Source of the DNA: an uncultured Bacteroidota bacterium
GTDB taxonomy: Bacteria; Bacteroidota; Bacteroidia; Bacteroidales; WCHB1-69
Direction of reading: 5' to 3'
NCBI GenBank assembly: GCA_902796805.1
Contig: CADBQG010000024.1
Span: forward strand, 1 to 63,278
Length of the DNA stretch: 63,278 nt
The stretch's first letter is position 1. Each line of letters starts with the position of its first letter. A program made the position numbers and the translations under genes. Below are positions 25,385 to 34,005 of this stretch, in pieces. The notes beneath the pieces are model-generated. The model saw nothing but the letters and a program-made list of their open reading frames with translations, did not search any database and had not been told where the DNA came from.

Positions 25385-26707
25385 TTAAGCGTGCTTGCCT
25401 TTTTTGTTTTCCATGAAGAGTTGCATGGCTTCGCCAACAACAAAGCAGCTGCCGGTGATGAACACGAGGTCGTTCTCAGATGCGCCTGACAGTGCCGCTT
25501 CCACAGCTTGTTCAACAGAGTCGCATGTCTGGCATTTGAAGCCGGCGGCCTCCATCTTGCCGGCGAGTGCCATAGGGTTCAGCGCGCGCTCTATGTGTGC
25601 GCTGCATACGTGGTAGGAGAAGTCCTTGTCGAGAAGTTTTGTCACCGTGTCAATGTCCTTGTCCTTCACCATCCCGAACACGACGTGTATCTCGGAGCCG
25701 GACGACATTTTCTCTTTGGCTATGTTCTTCATTCCGTAAGCGATGCCGGCGGGGTTGTGTGCCACGTCGCAGATCACCGTGGGGTTTTTCGCGAGAACCT
25801 GCCATCTGCCGCAGATGTGCGTGTTGTTGACGACATTTCTCGTGGCCTTGGCGAAGACGTCCTCCCTGATGTTGAGCAGAAACTCTGCCACTTTAGCAGT
25901 CTGATACGCCGTGACAATGTTCTTGATCTGGTATTCACCCCTGAGCGGGTTGTCGTCTATGGTGCATACTGTTTTATCGTTGTCGAGAATTTCCACATGT
26001 CTCATGTTGTCGGCCTGGCGCGCGGAGAAGTTGCCGTCAGCGAGGAACAGCGGCGACTCGAGGGAGTTTGCGATGTCTTCGAACACGGGGAAGCTTTCCG
26101 GGTGGAATTCCCCCACCACCACTGGGGTCTTGCGTTTTATGATGCCGGCTTTCTCGCGGGCTATCTTTGCGATGCTGTCGCCGAGCATCTGCGTGTGTTC
26201 CAGGGATATGTTGGTGATTACTGAAATCAGCGGGCTTATGACGTTGGTGGCGTCAAGTCTTCCTCCGAGTCCGACCTCTATGATTGCAATGTCGGTTTTT
26301 TCCGTCGCGAAGTGGTAAAATGCGAGTGCGGTTGTTATCTCGAAGAACGACGGCTCTATTTTGGAGAATCTGCTGTTGAATTTGTCGAAGAACGCCACAA
26401 CAGTCTCTTCAGAGATCATTTCGCCGTTGATGCGTATGCGCTCGCGGAAGTCGATGAGGTGGGGTGATGTGAAGAGGCCTGTCTTCATGCCCAGTTCCTG
26501 GAAGTACGAGGCCAATATCGCCGAAACGGAGCCTTTCCCGTTAGTGCCGGCCACGTGTATGCAGCGCAGGCCGTCATGCGGGTTCCCTATTACATCGAGC
26601 ACTTCCCCGATGTTCTCGAGTCCCTCCTTGTAAGCGGCGCTCCCGATTTTGTGGTACATGGGATAAGCGGAGAAGATGTCCTCCAGTATCTTGTCGTATT
26701 TTTCCAT
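25385..26707 (-). CDS. folC: Folylpolyglutamate synthase / dihydrofolate synthase
   Basis: 440 residues, Mur-ligase fold. The P-loop is HVAGTNGKGSVSAIL (about 47-61), followed by TGLFTSPHLIDFRERI, EVGLGGRLDATNV (metal and substrate site) and the C-terminal CDVAHNPAG. It joins glutamate to dihydropteroate and folates. ATG 26707 matches homologue starts. It follows tonB by 8 bases and is the last gene of the exbB-exbD-tonB operon. Confidence 0.95.
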   Translation of the reverse strand: MEKYDKILEDIFSAYPMYHKIGSAAYKEGLENIGEVLDVIGNPHDGLRCIHVAGTNGKGSVSAILASYFQELGMKTGLFTSPHLIDFRERIRINGEMISEETVVAFFDKFNSRFSKIEPSFFEITTALAFYHFATEKTDIAIIEVGLGGRLDATNVISPLISVITNISLEHTQMLGDSIAKIAREKAGIIKRKTPVVVGEFHPESFPVFEDIANSLESPLFLADGNFSARQADNMRHVEILDNDKTVCTIDDNPLRGEYQIKNIVTAYQTAKVAEFLLNIREDVFAKATRNVVNNTHICGRWQVLAKNPTVICDVAHNPAGIAYGMKNIAKEKMSSGSEIHVVFGMVKDKDIDTVTKLLDKDFSYHVCSAHIERALNPMALAGKMEAAGFKCQTCDSVEQAVEAALSGASENDLVFITGSCFVVGEAMQLFMENKKGKHA

Positions 26708-26715
26708 GAGGATTT

Positions 26716-27411
26716 TCAGGAGAAGATGATTATGCGGAGTTCCTCCTTGCCGGGGTGGTATTTGGCCTGTTTTGCGCGCGCCACGCACTGTTGCTGTGCG
26801 TTGCGGTCGGTGATTGTGGTCTTGTGCTTGGCGTTGTTGATCACGCGGGCGTCAATCACGTGTCCGTCGGCGGCCACATGCACTTCCACGCATATCTGTC
26901 CCTGTTCGTTGATGGTGGTGTTGATAGGCTGTGCGAGGCCTCTGTGGCCGGTGCCGTAGCCCACGCCGCCGCCGCTGCCTCCGCCCTCGCCGGGGCCGAG
27001 TCCGGAGCCGGAACCGCTGCCTATCCCGGAGCCGCTGCCACCGCCCGAGCCGCTCCCGCCGCGGCCGCGGTAAATCGACGACTGGTCGGGACGTGGCGTT
27101 GTGGCCGGCTGTGTGCTCTGTGTTGGCGAAACTCTGTCGGAGTGGTTCACGGAAGGTGCGTCTTGTGCGTTCTGCGTGGCCACGTTCCTGCCGGATGGGG
27201 TCTTCGCGCGCGGCGCCGCGTCAGGGGTACCGCCACCCCCGCCGCCGCCCGTCGGTGCGATGTCTATGTAAACCATCTTCTTCGGCGGCGGCGGAGGAAT
27301 CTGCGTCTTCAGACTGCAGGCCAGAAGCAAGGCAAGCATCAGTCCCATGGCGACAATCGTCACGCCCCATGCGACTGCTTTGTCTTTTCTATTCTCGTCG
27401 TTGCTTTTCAT
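26716..27411 (-). CDS. tonB: TonB-family energy transducer
   Basis: 231 residues. Cytoplasmic N-terminus, one membrane segment at 12-33, PPPPPKK and then a Gly/Ser-rich periplasmic linker (116-155, mostly GSG and GGG), and a C-terminal TonB-like domain with NEQGQICVEVHVAADGHV and KQAKYHPG. TonB passes proton-motive energy from ExbB/ExbD to outer-membrane receptors such as the one at 42 kb. The linker is glycine rather than the classical Pro-Lys/Pro-Glu type. The ATG overlaps the exbD stop (ATGA). Confidence 0.88.
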   Translation of the reverse strand: MKSNDENRKDKAVAWGVTIVAMGLMLALLLACSLKTQIPPPPPKKMVYIDIAPTGGGGGGGTPDAAPRAKTPSGRNVATQNAQDAPSVNHSDRVSPTQSTQPATTPRPDQSSIYRGRGGSGSGGGSGSGIGSGSGSGLGPGEGGGSGGGVGYGTGHRGLAQPINTTINEQGQICVEVHVAADGHVIDARVINNAKHKTTITDRNAQQQCVARAKQAKYHPGKEELRIIIFS

Positions 27412-27848
27412 TTTGCTTCTGTGGCTAATACCATCTTGTATCTTTCTTCTTCCGGAAGGTCTTCGTTGACTTGGTTGAGCACGTCCATGAGTGCCACTAC
27501 ATTTTCAATAGGCACGCTTTTGTCGGCCCTGAGTATCAGGTTTTTGTCGATGGCCGCGTCCTGTTCGACGACGGACTTTATTGCTGGGAGGAGTTCCTCG
27601 TATGGTGTCGGCTGCGAGTTGCTCCCCTCGGGGTTCACGTAGTAGTTGAGGTCGGCGTCGATGTACACCTCCAGTGTCTTTGACGCCAGTTGTTTCTCGG
27701 CGGTGCTTTTAGGCAGCACGAGGTTTATGGCGTTAGGGGAGACCATGGTGGATGTCAGCATGAAGAATATCAGCAGCAGGAACACCAGGTCTGACATGGA
27801 GGTCGCGCTGAAGGTCGCGTCGATCCTGTTTTGCATCTTTATAGCCAT
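27408..27848 (-). CDS. exbD: Biopolymer transporter ExbD/TolR
   Basis: 146 residues. Single N-terminal membrane segment with the essential aspartate: MSDLVFLLLIFFMLTSTMV (D20). The periplasmic domain ends with ALMDVLNQVNEDLPEEERY. With ExbB it forms the proton-driven motor that powers TonB. Starts 13 bases after exbB, overlaps tonB by 4. Confidence 0.92.
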   Translation of the reverse strand: MAIKMQNRIDATFSATSMSDLVFLLLIFFMLTSTMVSPNAINLVLPKSTAEKQLASKTLEVYIDADLNYYVNPEGSNSQPTPYEELLPAIKSVVEQDAAIDKNLILRADKSVPIENVVALMDVLNQVNEDLPEEERYKMVLATEAK

Positions 27849-27861
27849 GGCTTCCTCGTCT

Positions 27862-28563
27862 TTAAGCGTTCTCGTGGAGAAGGTCCATGAACTCCGTGGT
27901 CCTCACTTCGAGCATGTACACCACGTTGGATATTTTAGAAATCAGCAGGTTGTGGAACACCAGGGCTATGATGCCGACGACGAGTCCGCCCACCGTGGTG
28001 ATCATGGCCGTGTATATTCCTGACGACAGTGTGCCTATGTTGAAGTTGTTGGGGTCGGCGGCCATGTTGTGGAACGCTCCCACCATGCCGACAACAGTGC
28101 CGAGGAAACCCATCATCGGGGCCACCGCCGCGATAGTTGCGAGTGCTGAGACTCCCTTCTCAAGGCGCGAAACCTCGAGGTTGCCCTCGTTCTCGATGGC
28201 AGTGCGTATGTCCTCGAGTGGGCGGCCGAGGCGGGAGAGTCCCTTGTCGATCATCCTCGCCGTGGGGTTGTTGTTCCCCCTGCACAGGGCCACGGCCGAG
28301 TCAAGCTTCCCCTCGTGTATGAAGTCGCGTATGTTGTTCATGAAGTTGCCGTCCTCCTGTGAAGCCCTGTTGACAGTGAGCAGCTTCTTGACGAAGAAGT
28401 ATATGGCGAACGCCAGCATAAGTATCAGCGGGATTATTATCCACAGGCTGTTGACGGCGAACACCAGCTTGAAATAGGATGTCTCCTCCACTCTAGGAGC
28501 GGGCGCGGCGCCTGTAATCTGCATCGAGTCGTTCACCACCGCCAATAATGTCATAAGTCTCAT
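27862..28563 (-). CDS. exbB: MotA/TolQ/ExbB proton channel protein
   Basis: 233 residues. Three membrane segments: about 30-50 (SLWIIIPLILMLAFAIYF), 130-150 (APMMGFLGTVVGMVGAF) and 170-190 (MITTVGGLVVGIIALVF). The GFLGTV and TTVGGLVVGI motifs are standard for ExbB. A perfect -7 element (28580-28587) lies only 17 bases before ATG 28563, so the internal ATG at 28554 (MTLLAVV) is also possible. First gene of exbB-exbD-tonB-folC; divergent from ftsK. Confidence 0.92.
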   Translation of the reverse strand: MRLMTLLAVVNDSMQITGAAPAPRVEETSYFKLVFAVNSLWIIIPLILMLAFAIYFFVKKLLTVNRASQEDGNFMNNIRDFIHEGKLDSAVALCRGNNNPTARMIDKGLSRLGRPLEDIRTAIENEGNLEVSRLEKGVSALATIAAVAPMMGFLGTVVGMVGAFHNMAADPNNFNIGTLSSGIYTAMITTVGGLVVGIIALVFHNLLISKISNVVYMLEVRTTEFMDLLHENA

Positions 28564-28579
28564 ATTCCGAAATTTTATG

Positions 28580-28587
28580 CAAAAATA
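28580..28587 (-). promoter_or_regulatory. -7 promoter element for exbB-exbD-tonB-folC
   Basis: Minus strand TATTTTTG, perfect TAnnTTTG, 17 bases before the exbB ATG; implies a very short leader. Confidence 0.6.
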
Positions 28588-28689
28588 AATTCTATCAAGC
28601 TATCTTTTTTTGTCAAAGGTGATATTTTTATAACACTATGATGTTGATATTACCACATGGGCCGCAATCAACCCTTTATATAAATAATG

Positions 28690-28697
28690 TAATTTTG
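28690..28697 (+). promoter_or_regulatory. -7 promoter element for ftsK
   Basis: TAATTTTG matches TAnnTTTG. Its last base is the G of an in-frame GTG (28697), which argues that ftsK starts at ATG 28733 instead. Confidence 0.6.
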
Positions 28698-28732
28698 TGG
28701 ACTTTATTTTATACTGCACGCCATATTTTTTC

Positions 28733-31402
28733 ATGAGAAACACAAAAATCAGCAAATCAGGAAGGTCAGGGACATCGAACATACAGAAGTTCGCCATGTC
28801 GAGAGAAGCAGGGAAGTCGGGTTCGCGCGGCCGGAGTTCCGCTCGGACGAAGTCTAAGGGGACTGCCAAGGCAGGCGGCAGCCAGTTTTCCCTCAAAGCT
28901 TTCGCGAACTTCTTCAGGAAAGACGGCATGGTTGTGCTCTACGGTGTGATACTGATGCTGTTCTCGCTGACACTTCTCATTGCGATGGTCTCGTATTTCT
29001 TCAACGCCGCGAACAATGCCACATACGTGGAGAGCCTGGTCGACGACGGAGCGCCTGCCGTGGAGGCATCCAACTGGCTCAAGGGCTTCGGGGCCTTCAT
29101 AGCATACTATGCGATGACCCCTTTCGGTGTTTTCTCTATAGGCATCCCTGTGCTGCTTTTCCTATATTCCATGCGCATTATATGCAACGGCATGCGCCGG
29201 GAGCATAAAATCAAGAGGCTCGGCGCACTTACTTTCCGGGTCGTGATCCTGATGTTCTTCCTTTCGTTCACGATGGGTATGTTCAGTTTCAAGACACAGA
29301 ACACCTTCCTTGCTGGCGTTTTCGGCAACTTCACCAACCAGTTCCTTCATGAGCATGTCGGAGCGTTGGGACTTGCCATCGTGGATATAGCGTTCTTGTC
29401 CGTCGTGCTCTTCCTGTTCCAGGATTCGGAAGGGAACAGCTACCTGTCGAAGGTTGTTGCATGGGGCAGACAGCTTGTGGAGCGCATTGCGGAGTCGTCA
29501 AGGCAAAGGAGGGCGGCGCGGAGACGTGACGGCGCAGTCATCGCTCCTGTGAAGACAGGCCCTATGGTCTCGGAACGCGAGGACCTCGACGATCTCTATA
29601 TATCCGACCATGGAGTCTTGAGCAAGGAGTACTCGCATTCCGTCGGACTGCAAGACGAGGATGCCGTTGCAGAAGACGAGCATAAAGAGGAGATTCCTTT
29701 CGAGATTGTAACTGCGGACAGTTCCCCGGATCCGGAAACCACCATGGAAGAAGTCAAAGAGGAGCACGACGTTGAATCCGAAACGGATGAAGACCAAGAC
29801 TCGGGCAGCGCAGCGGAAGTCCTGACGCCGGAGGAGGTAAGGAATCTTGAGCCTTACGATCCGCGCGCCGACCTATCCCTGTTCGAGTTCCCGCCGATAG
29901 ACCTTCTTCTGGAACACCCGTACACGGCATCCACCAAGGAGCTCATGCGCAAGGAACTCCTCGAGAACAAGAACAACATCGAGAAAACACTCCTGAGTTT
30001 CGGCATTGCCATCAAGAGCATCTCGGCTGTGGTTGGACCCACGGTGACCCTCTACGAGATTGTTCCCAAAGAAGGAGTTCGGATAAGCAAGATAAAGAGC
30101 CTTGAAGACGATATAGCTCTCAGCCTTGCAGCGCTTGGGATAAGGATAATCGCGCCGATACCCGGCCGTGGAACCATAGGCATCGAAGTCCCGAACAAGC
30201 AGCCGGAGATAGTCTCCATGCGCGACATCATAACATCCGACAAGTTCAGGAACAACAGTTATGCGCTGCCTATAGGCCTTGGCAAGACCATCAACAACGA
30301 GGCTTTTGTGGTTGACCTCGCCAAGATGCCGCACCTTCTCGTGGCCGGCGCCACAGGCCAGGGAAAGTCGGTAGGGCTCAATGCGATAATAACCTCCCTG
30401 CTTTACACGAAGCATCCCTCGGAGATGAAGTTTGTGCTTGTTGACCCGAAGAAGGTGGAGTTCACGCTCTACTCGACAATTGAGAACTACTATCTTGCAT
30501 CAATACCTGAAGTCAACGACGGAGACGACAACGAGCCGATAATAACCGACACCAAGAAGGTTGTGCGCACGCTGAACTCCCTCTGTCTGGAGATGGACAA
30601 CCGCTACGACCTTCTCAAGAAGGCCAAGATGCGCAACCTGAAGGAATACAATGCCAAGTTCTGCCGTCGCGAGCTCTCACCGGCGGCGGGTCACCGCTAC
30701 ATGCCGTACATCGTGGTTGTGATTGACGAGTTCGGCGACCTCATAATGACAGCCGGGCGCGAGGTAGAGCAGCCCTTGGCACGCCTCGCCCAGCTCGCCC
30801 GCGCCATAGGCATACATCTCGTGATCGCCACGCAGCGCCCCTCGGTGAACATCATCACTGGAAGCATAAAGGCCAACTTCCCCGCCAGAATCGCCTTCCG
30901 AGTGCAGTCGGGCGTGGACTCCAAAACCATCCTCGACGCCACCGGCGCCAACCAGCTCATCGGAAAGGGCGACATGCTGATATCCACCGGAAGCGACGTC
31001 GTGAGGCTTCAGTGCGCCTTTGTCGACACACCCGAGGTTGAGAAAATAGCCGAGTTCATTGGCGAGCAGTCCATTGAACGCCCGCTGCTCCAGCCTTACG
31101 AGCTTCCTTTCGTGCCCGACTCCTCCGAGAAGGGAGAATCTCGCGGCGAGGACTCGGCCAATCCCGACGAACTCGACGACCTGATTGTGGAGGCCGCAAC
31201 GCTTATAGTGCAGACCCAGCAGGGATCCACTTCCTCCATACAGAGGAAGATGAGCATAGGCTACAACCGGGCTGGCAGGATTATGGATCAGCTCGAGGAT
31301 CTGAAAATCGTCGGTCCCGGTTCGGGGAGCAAGCCAAGGCAGGTGCTGATCAAGACAGAGGCCGACCTGAGGCAGCACCTCGCGGAAAAAGGCCTCTTGT
31401 AG
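28733..31402 (+). CDS. ftsK: DNA translocase FtsK/SpoIIIE
   Basis: 889 residues. A basic, Ser/Gly-rich N-terminal tail is followed by four membrane segments (about 70-240), an acidic linker (about 280-370), and the motor: Walker A GATGQGKSVG at about 537-546, DPKKVEFTLY, and Walker B VVVIDEFGDLIM. The C-terminal gamma winged helix has STSSIQRKMSIGYNRAGRIM, which reads KOPS-like sequences. It pumps DNA at the division septum and helps dimer resolution. The start was chosen at ATG 28733 because the -7 element overlaps the earlier GTG. It diverges from exbB. Confidence 0.96.
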   Translation: MRNTKISKSGRSGTSNIQKFAMSREAGKSGSRGRSSARTKSKGTAKAGGSQFSLKAFANFFRKDGMVVLYGVILMLFSLTLLIAMVSYFFNAANNATYVESLVDDGAPAVEASNWLKGFGAFIAYYAMTPFGVFSIGIPVLLFLYSMRIICNGMRREHKIKRLGALTFRVVILMFFLSFTMGMFSFKTQNTFLAGVFGNFTNQFLHEHVGALGLAIVDIAFLSVVLFLFQDSEGNSYLSKVVAWGRQLVERIAESSRQRRAARRRDGAVIAPVKTGPMVSEREDLDDLYISDHGVLSKEYSHSVGLQDEDAVAEDEHKEEIPFEIVTADSSPDPETTMEEVKEEHDVESETDEDQDSGSAAEVLTPEEVRNLEPYDPRADLSLFEFPPIDLLLEHPYTASTKELMRKELLENKNNIEKTLLSFGIAIKSISAVVGPTVTLYEIVPKEGVRISKIKSLEDDIALSLAALGIRIIAPIPGRGTIGIEVPNKQPEIVSMRDIITSDKFRNNSYALPIGLGKTINNEAFVVDLAKMPHLLVAGATGQGKSVGLNAIITSLLYTKHPSEMKFVLVDPKKVEFTLYSTIENYYLASIPEVNDGDDNEPIITDTKKVVRTLNSLCLEMDNRYDLLKKAKMRNLKEYNAKFCRRELSPAAGHRYMPYIVVVIDEFGDLIMTAGREVEQPLARLAQLARAIGIHLVIATQRPSVNIITGSIKANFPARIAFRVQSGVDSKTILDATGANQLIGKGDMLISTGSDVVRLQCAFVDTPEVEKIAEFIGEQSIERPLLQPYELPFVPDSSEKGESRGEDSANPDELDDLIVEAATLIVQTQQGSTSSIQRKMSIGYNRAGRIMDQLEDLKIVGPGSGSKPRQVLIKTEADLRQHLAEKGLL

Positions 31403-31440
31403 CATATTGACGAACAAGTCCGCAGGTGTTGAAAATATTG

Positions 31441-31448
31441 TATCTTTG
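31441..31448 (+). promoter_or_regulatory. -7 promoter element for the sigma-54 activator / lptE
   Basis: TATCTTTG, perfect TAnnTTTG, 22 bases before ATG 31471. It lies inside the longer possible frame and so supports the shorter start. Confidence 0.65.
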
Positions 31449-31470
31449 CGGACTTATTTTTGGATTTCCT

Positions 31471-32691
31471 ATGAACAATAATATAGACGCTGTGAAGCGC
31501 CGCTTCGGCATTATAGGCTTCGACCCCTCCATAGAACACGCCATCGACGTGGCCATGCAGGTTGCCGTCACCGATCTCTCGGTGCTTATTACCGGCGAGA
31601 GCGGGGTTGGAAAGGAGTCGTTCCCGAAAATCATCCATGCATATTCGCCCAGAAAGACAAAGACTTACATTGCCGTGAACTGCGGGGCAATACCGGAAGG
31701 CACTATTGATTCAGAGTTGTTCGGCCATGAGAAGGGTGCGTTCACCGGCGCAGTGGAGTCGAGGAAGGGGTATTTCGAAGAGGCGTCTGGCGGGACGCTG
31801 TTCCTTGACGAGGTGGCCGACCTTCCCCTCGCAACGCAGGTGAGGCTCCTCAGGGTGCTCGAGAGCGGTGAATACATGCGCGTGGGCTCCTCAAAGGTGC
31901 TTAAGACCGACGTGAGGGTTGTGGCTGCCACCAACGTGAACATCGCCGACAGGATAAGGAAGGGAAAGTTCAGAGAGGATCTCTATTACAGGCTCAATTC
32001 CGTCCCCATCAGGGTGCCGGCACTTCGCGAGCGCAAGGGCGACATTTACCCGCTCTTCATAAAGTTCGCCTCCGACTTCTCCGACAAATACCATTTCCCG
32101 ACAATATCGCTCACAGAGGACGCCCAGTCGGTGCTGCGAGATTACAGGTGGCCCGGCAATGTGCGCCAGCTTAAGAACGTTACCGAGCAGATTTCGCTCA
32201 TCGAGAAGGAACGCCTCATCGCCGCCGCCGCGCTCAAACCCTATCTCAACGATCCCGTAGGCACAAACCTCCCGATGCTGGTGCAGTCTGACAGCGAGTC
32301 GCAGGACAATATGCAGCGTGAACTCATTTTCAAGGTCATTGCCGAATTACAGCGCGAGGTCCAGTCGCTCAAAGCGAGGATTTCGCAGTTCTCCGACAGT
32401 GGGAAGTCTGTGTTGCCGCAGCTCTCGCCGAACGCAGAAACGCCGGTTAATGTAACCGGAAGCGAATACGGCTATCCAATTGTACATGCTGGAAAAGATG
32501 TCAGAAACCCTGAATTCGACGATTCGGAGCTTGTGGAAGACAGCGACCTGTCGATTGAGAGTACTGAAAAACATGCCATATTAAGGTCGCTGCAGCGACA
32601 TGGGGGAAACCGGAAGCTTGCGGCCAACGAGTTGAAAATCTCGGAGAGGACTCTATACAGAAAGATCAAGGAGTATGGAATACAGATGTAA
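31471..32691 (+). CDS. Sigma-54-dependent transcriptional activator, no receiver domain
   Basis: 406 residues. The AAA+ domain begins almost at the N-terminus: Walker A GESGVGKES near 42-50, the sigma-54-contacting loop GAFTGA near 89-94, Walker B GGTLFLDEVADLP and the R-finger region LRERKGDIYPL. A linker at about 270-365 contains a short coiled region (AELQREVQSLKARI), and the C-terminal Fis-type helix-turn-helix is NRKLAANELKISERTLYRK. No receiver or sensor domain is visible, so activity may be set by expression or by an unlinked partner. It overlaps the region just before lptE and is co-transcribed with it. Target genes are unknown. Confidence 0.92.
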   Translation: MNNNIDAVKRRFGIIGFDPSIEHAIDVAMQVAVTDLSVLITGESGVGKESFPKIIHAYSPRKTKTYIAVNCGAIPEGTIDSELFGHEKGAFTGAVESRKGYFEEASGGTLFLDEVADLPLATQVRLLRVLESGEYMRVGSSKVLKTDVRVVAATNVNIADRIRKGKFREDLYYRLNSVPIRVPALRERKGDIYPLFIKFASDFSDKYHFPTISLTEDAQSVLRDYRWPGNVRQLKNVTEQISLIEKERLIAAAALKPYLNDPVGTNLPMLVQSDSESQDNMQRELIFKVIAELQREVQSLKARISQFSDSGKSVLPQLSPNAETPVNVTGSEYGYPIVHAGKDVRNPEFDDSELVEDSDLSIESTEKHAILRSLQRHGGNRKLAANELKISERTLYRKIKEYGIQM

Positions 32692-32701
32692 GACGAGTAT
32701 A

Positions 32702-33211
32702 ATGATGAGAAAGGCAGTCGCGGCGCTGCTGCTGTGTTCCGCAATTTTGGCTGCCGGTTGCAGGATGTCGGTGTCGTTGACGGGCGGCACGATAGACGCG
32801 CGCGCCAAGACCGTGGCTATCACAACGTTTCCGAACAACGCCACGCTGGTGAACCCGACACTGAGCCAGACCTTCACCACTGCGCTCAAGGACAAGATAC
32901 AGGGGCAGACACCGCTGACGATAGTGGGCAACGACGGCGACTACACTCTCGAGGGCGAGATAACGTCTTACAGCGTAAACCCGGTGGCGATACAGGGCGA
33001 CGACAAGCCTGCCATGAACAGGCTGACGATAACCGTCAGGGTAAGGTTCTACAACAAGTTCGACGAGGCCCAGAATTTTGAGCAGAGCTTTTCCAGATAT
33101 GCCGACTATCCAGGCACACAGAACCTCAGCAGTGTGGAGAACTCCCTTGTCACTGAAATCAACGACGCGCTGTCGGACGATATTTTCAACAAGGCTTTTG
33201 TGAATTGGTGA
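32702..33211 (+). CDS. lptE: LPS-assembly lipoprotein LptE-like
   Basis: 169 residues. Signal peptide with lipobox LAAGC (C20), then TIDARAKTVAITTFPNNATL, LSQTFTTALKDKIQ and YTLEGEITSYSVNPVAIQ, typical of the Bacteroidota LptE family. LptE plugs the LptD barrel and helps place LPS in the outer leaflet. Two adjacent ATGs (32702, 32705) are possible starts. It begins 10 bases after the sigma-54 activator stop. secG, a common next gene in this group, is not here. Confidence 0.85.
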   Translation: MMRKAVAALLLCSAILAAGCRMSVSLTGGTIDARAKTVAITTFPNNATLVNPTLSQTFTTALKDKIQGQTPLTIVGNDGDYTLEGEITSYSVNPVAIQGDDKPAMNRLTITVRVRFYNKFDEAQNFEQSFSRYADYPGTQNLSSVENSLVTEINDALSDDIFNKAFVNW

Positions 33212-33367
33212 TTTTAACCATGTCCGGAAACCCCAAAGTAAACCGCGTTAAACGGGCATAATAAAAACCTGCTTGCTTTTCCGATGTACCTGTTCATTCT
33301 ATGTTGCAGTTGCGTAAAGTTTATTTTGGTTTTTGTCTGACAGCAATGTTTTTTTGATTCAAAATTC

Positions 33368-33994
33368 CTACCTGAACTGGTAGCCAACCTTTAAGAGCAG
33401 AGCATTGTCTGGAAACTGATACCCTGCACCCAAAAACAATCCTTTTTGTTTAGTAATCCTATATGTTGCCCCGGCGCAAATCGAGAGGTCGACTACGGTT
33501 CTGAACTTTGTTATTTCTCCATCAACAACCCTTGGATTATATCCCTTTGTTCTATGAATTAATACTCCGCCCAGATAGTTTGCCTCTATATACGGACTCC
33601 ACCTGTATTTCTTTAAGATGATGTATTTGAAATTGATTCCCACCAAAAACCGTAAGCCATAAACGTCGCACGGTGTGGTTATTCCGTCGTAAAATGAATT
33701 GTAATCCGCATACGAATAATGGAATTTCGCGCTTATTTCCGCCGACAAGATAAAATGTGGATTGAATCTGATTCCATGCAATTCATACAAACCTATTCCC
33801 CACAAATTTTTTGTTGGAATATTTTCATTCCGGTCCAATAAATACAATCCATAATTATCCCCAAATCCGTACCAGGAACTGACTCCTGCTTCATGGTGGT
33901 ATTCAGGTTTGTATTTCACTTTTTGTTTTGTGTCCTGGGCTGTTGCCGACAAAGACACCAAGCCGATTATAAACAATAAAAATATCTTTTTCAT
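33368..33994 (-). CDS. Outer-membrane beta-barrel protein, unrecognised
   Basis: 208 residues. A clear signal peptide (MKKIFLLFIIGLVSLSATAQ), then alternating aromatic strands typical of small barrels: LNPHF-like segments such as FILSAEISAKFHYSYADY, YGLRFLVGINFKYIIL, WSPYIEANYLGGVLI and a terminal LLLKVGYQFR ending in an aromatic-Arg pair. No named family is recognised. It lies 11 bases after the 34006-34794 gene on the same strand and is probably co-transcribed with it. The gene is AT-richer than its neighbours. The 156 bases between it and lptE contain no clear feature. Confidence 0.75.
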   Translation of the reverse strand: MKKIFLLFIIGLVSLSATAQDTKQKVKYKPEYHHEAGVSSWYGFGDNYGLYLLDRNENIPTKNLWGIGLYELHGIRFNPHFILSAEISAKFHYSYADYNSFYDGITTPCDVYGLRFLVGINFKYIILKKYRWSPYIEANYLGGVLIHRTKGYNPRVVDGEITKFRTVVDLSICAGATYRITKQKGLFLGAGYQFPDNALLLKVGYQFR

Positions 33995-34005
33995 AACTTT
34001 GAATT

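Noticed and set aside
28564-28732. tRNA or small RNA in the exbB/ftsK divergent region
   Set aside because: No cloverleaf or strong hairpin; the region is explained by two divergent promoters.
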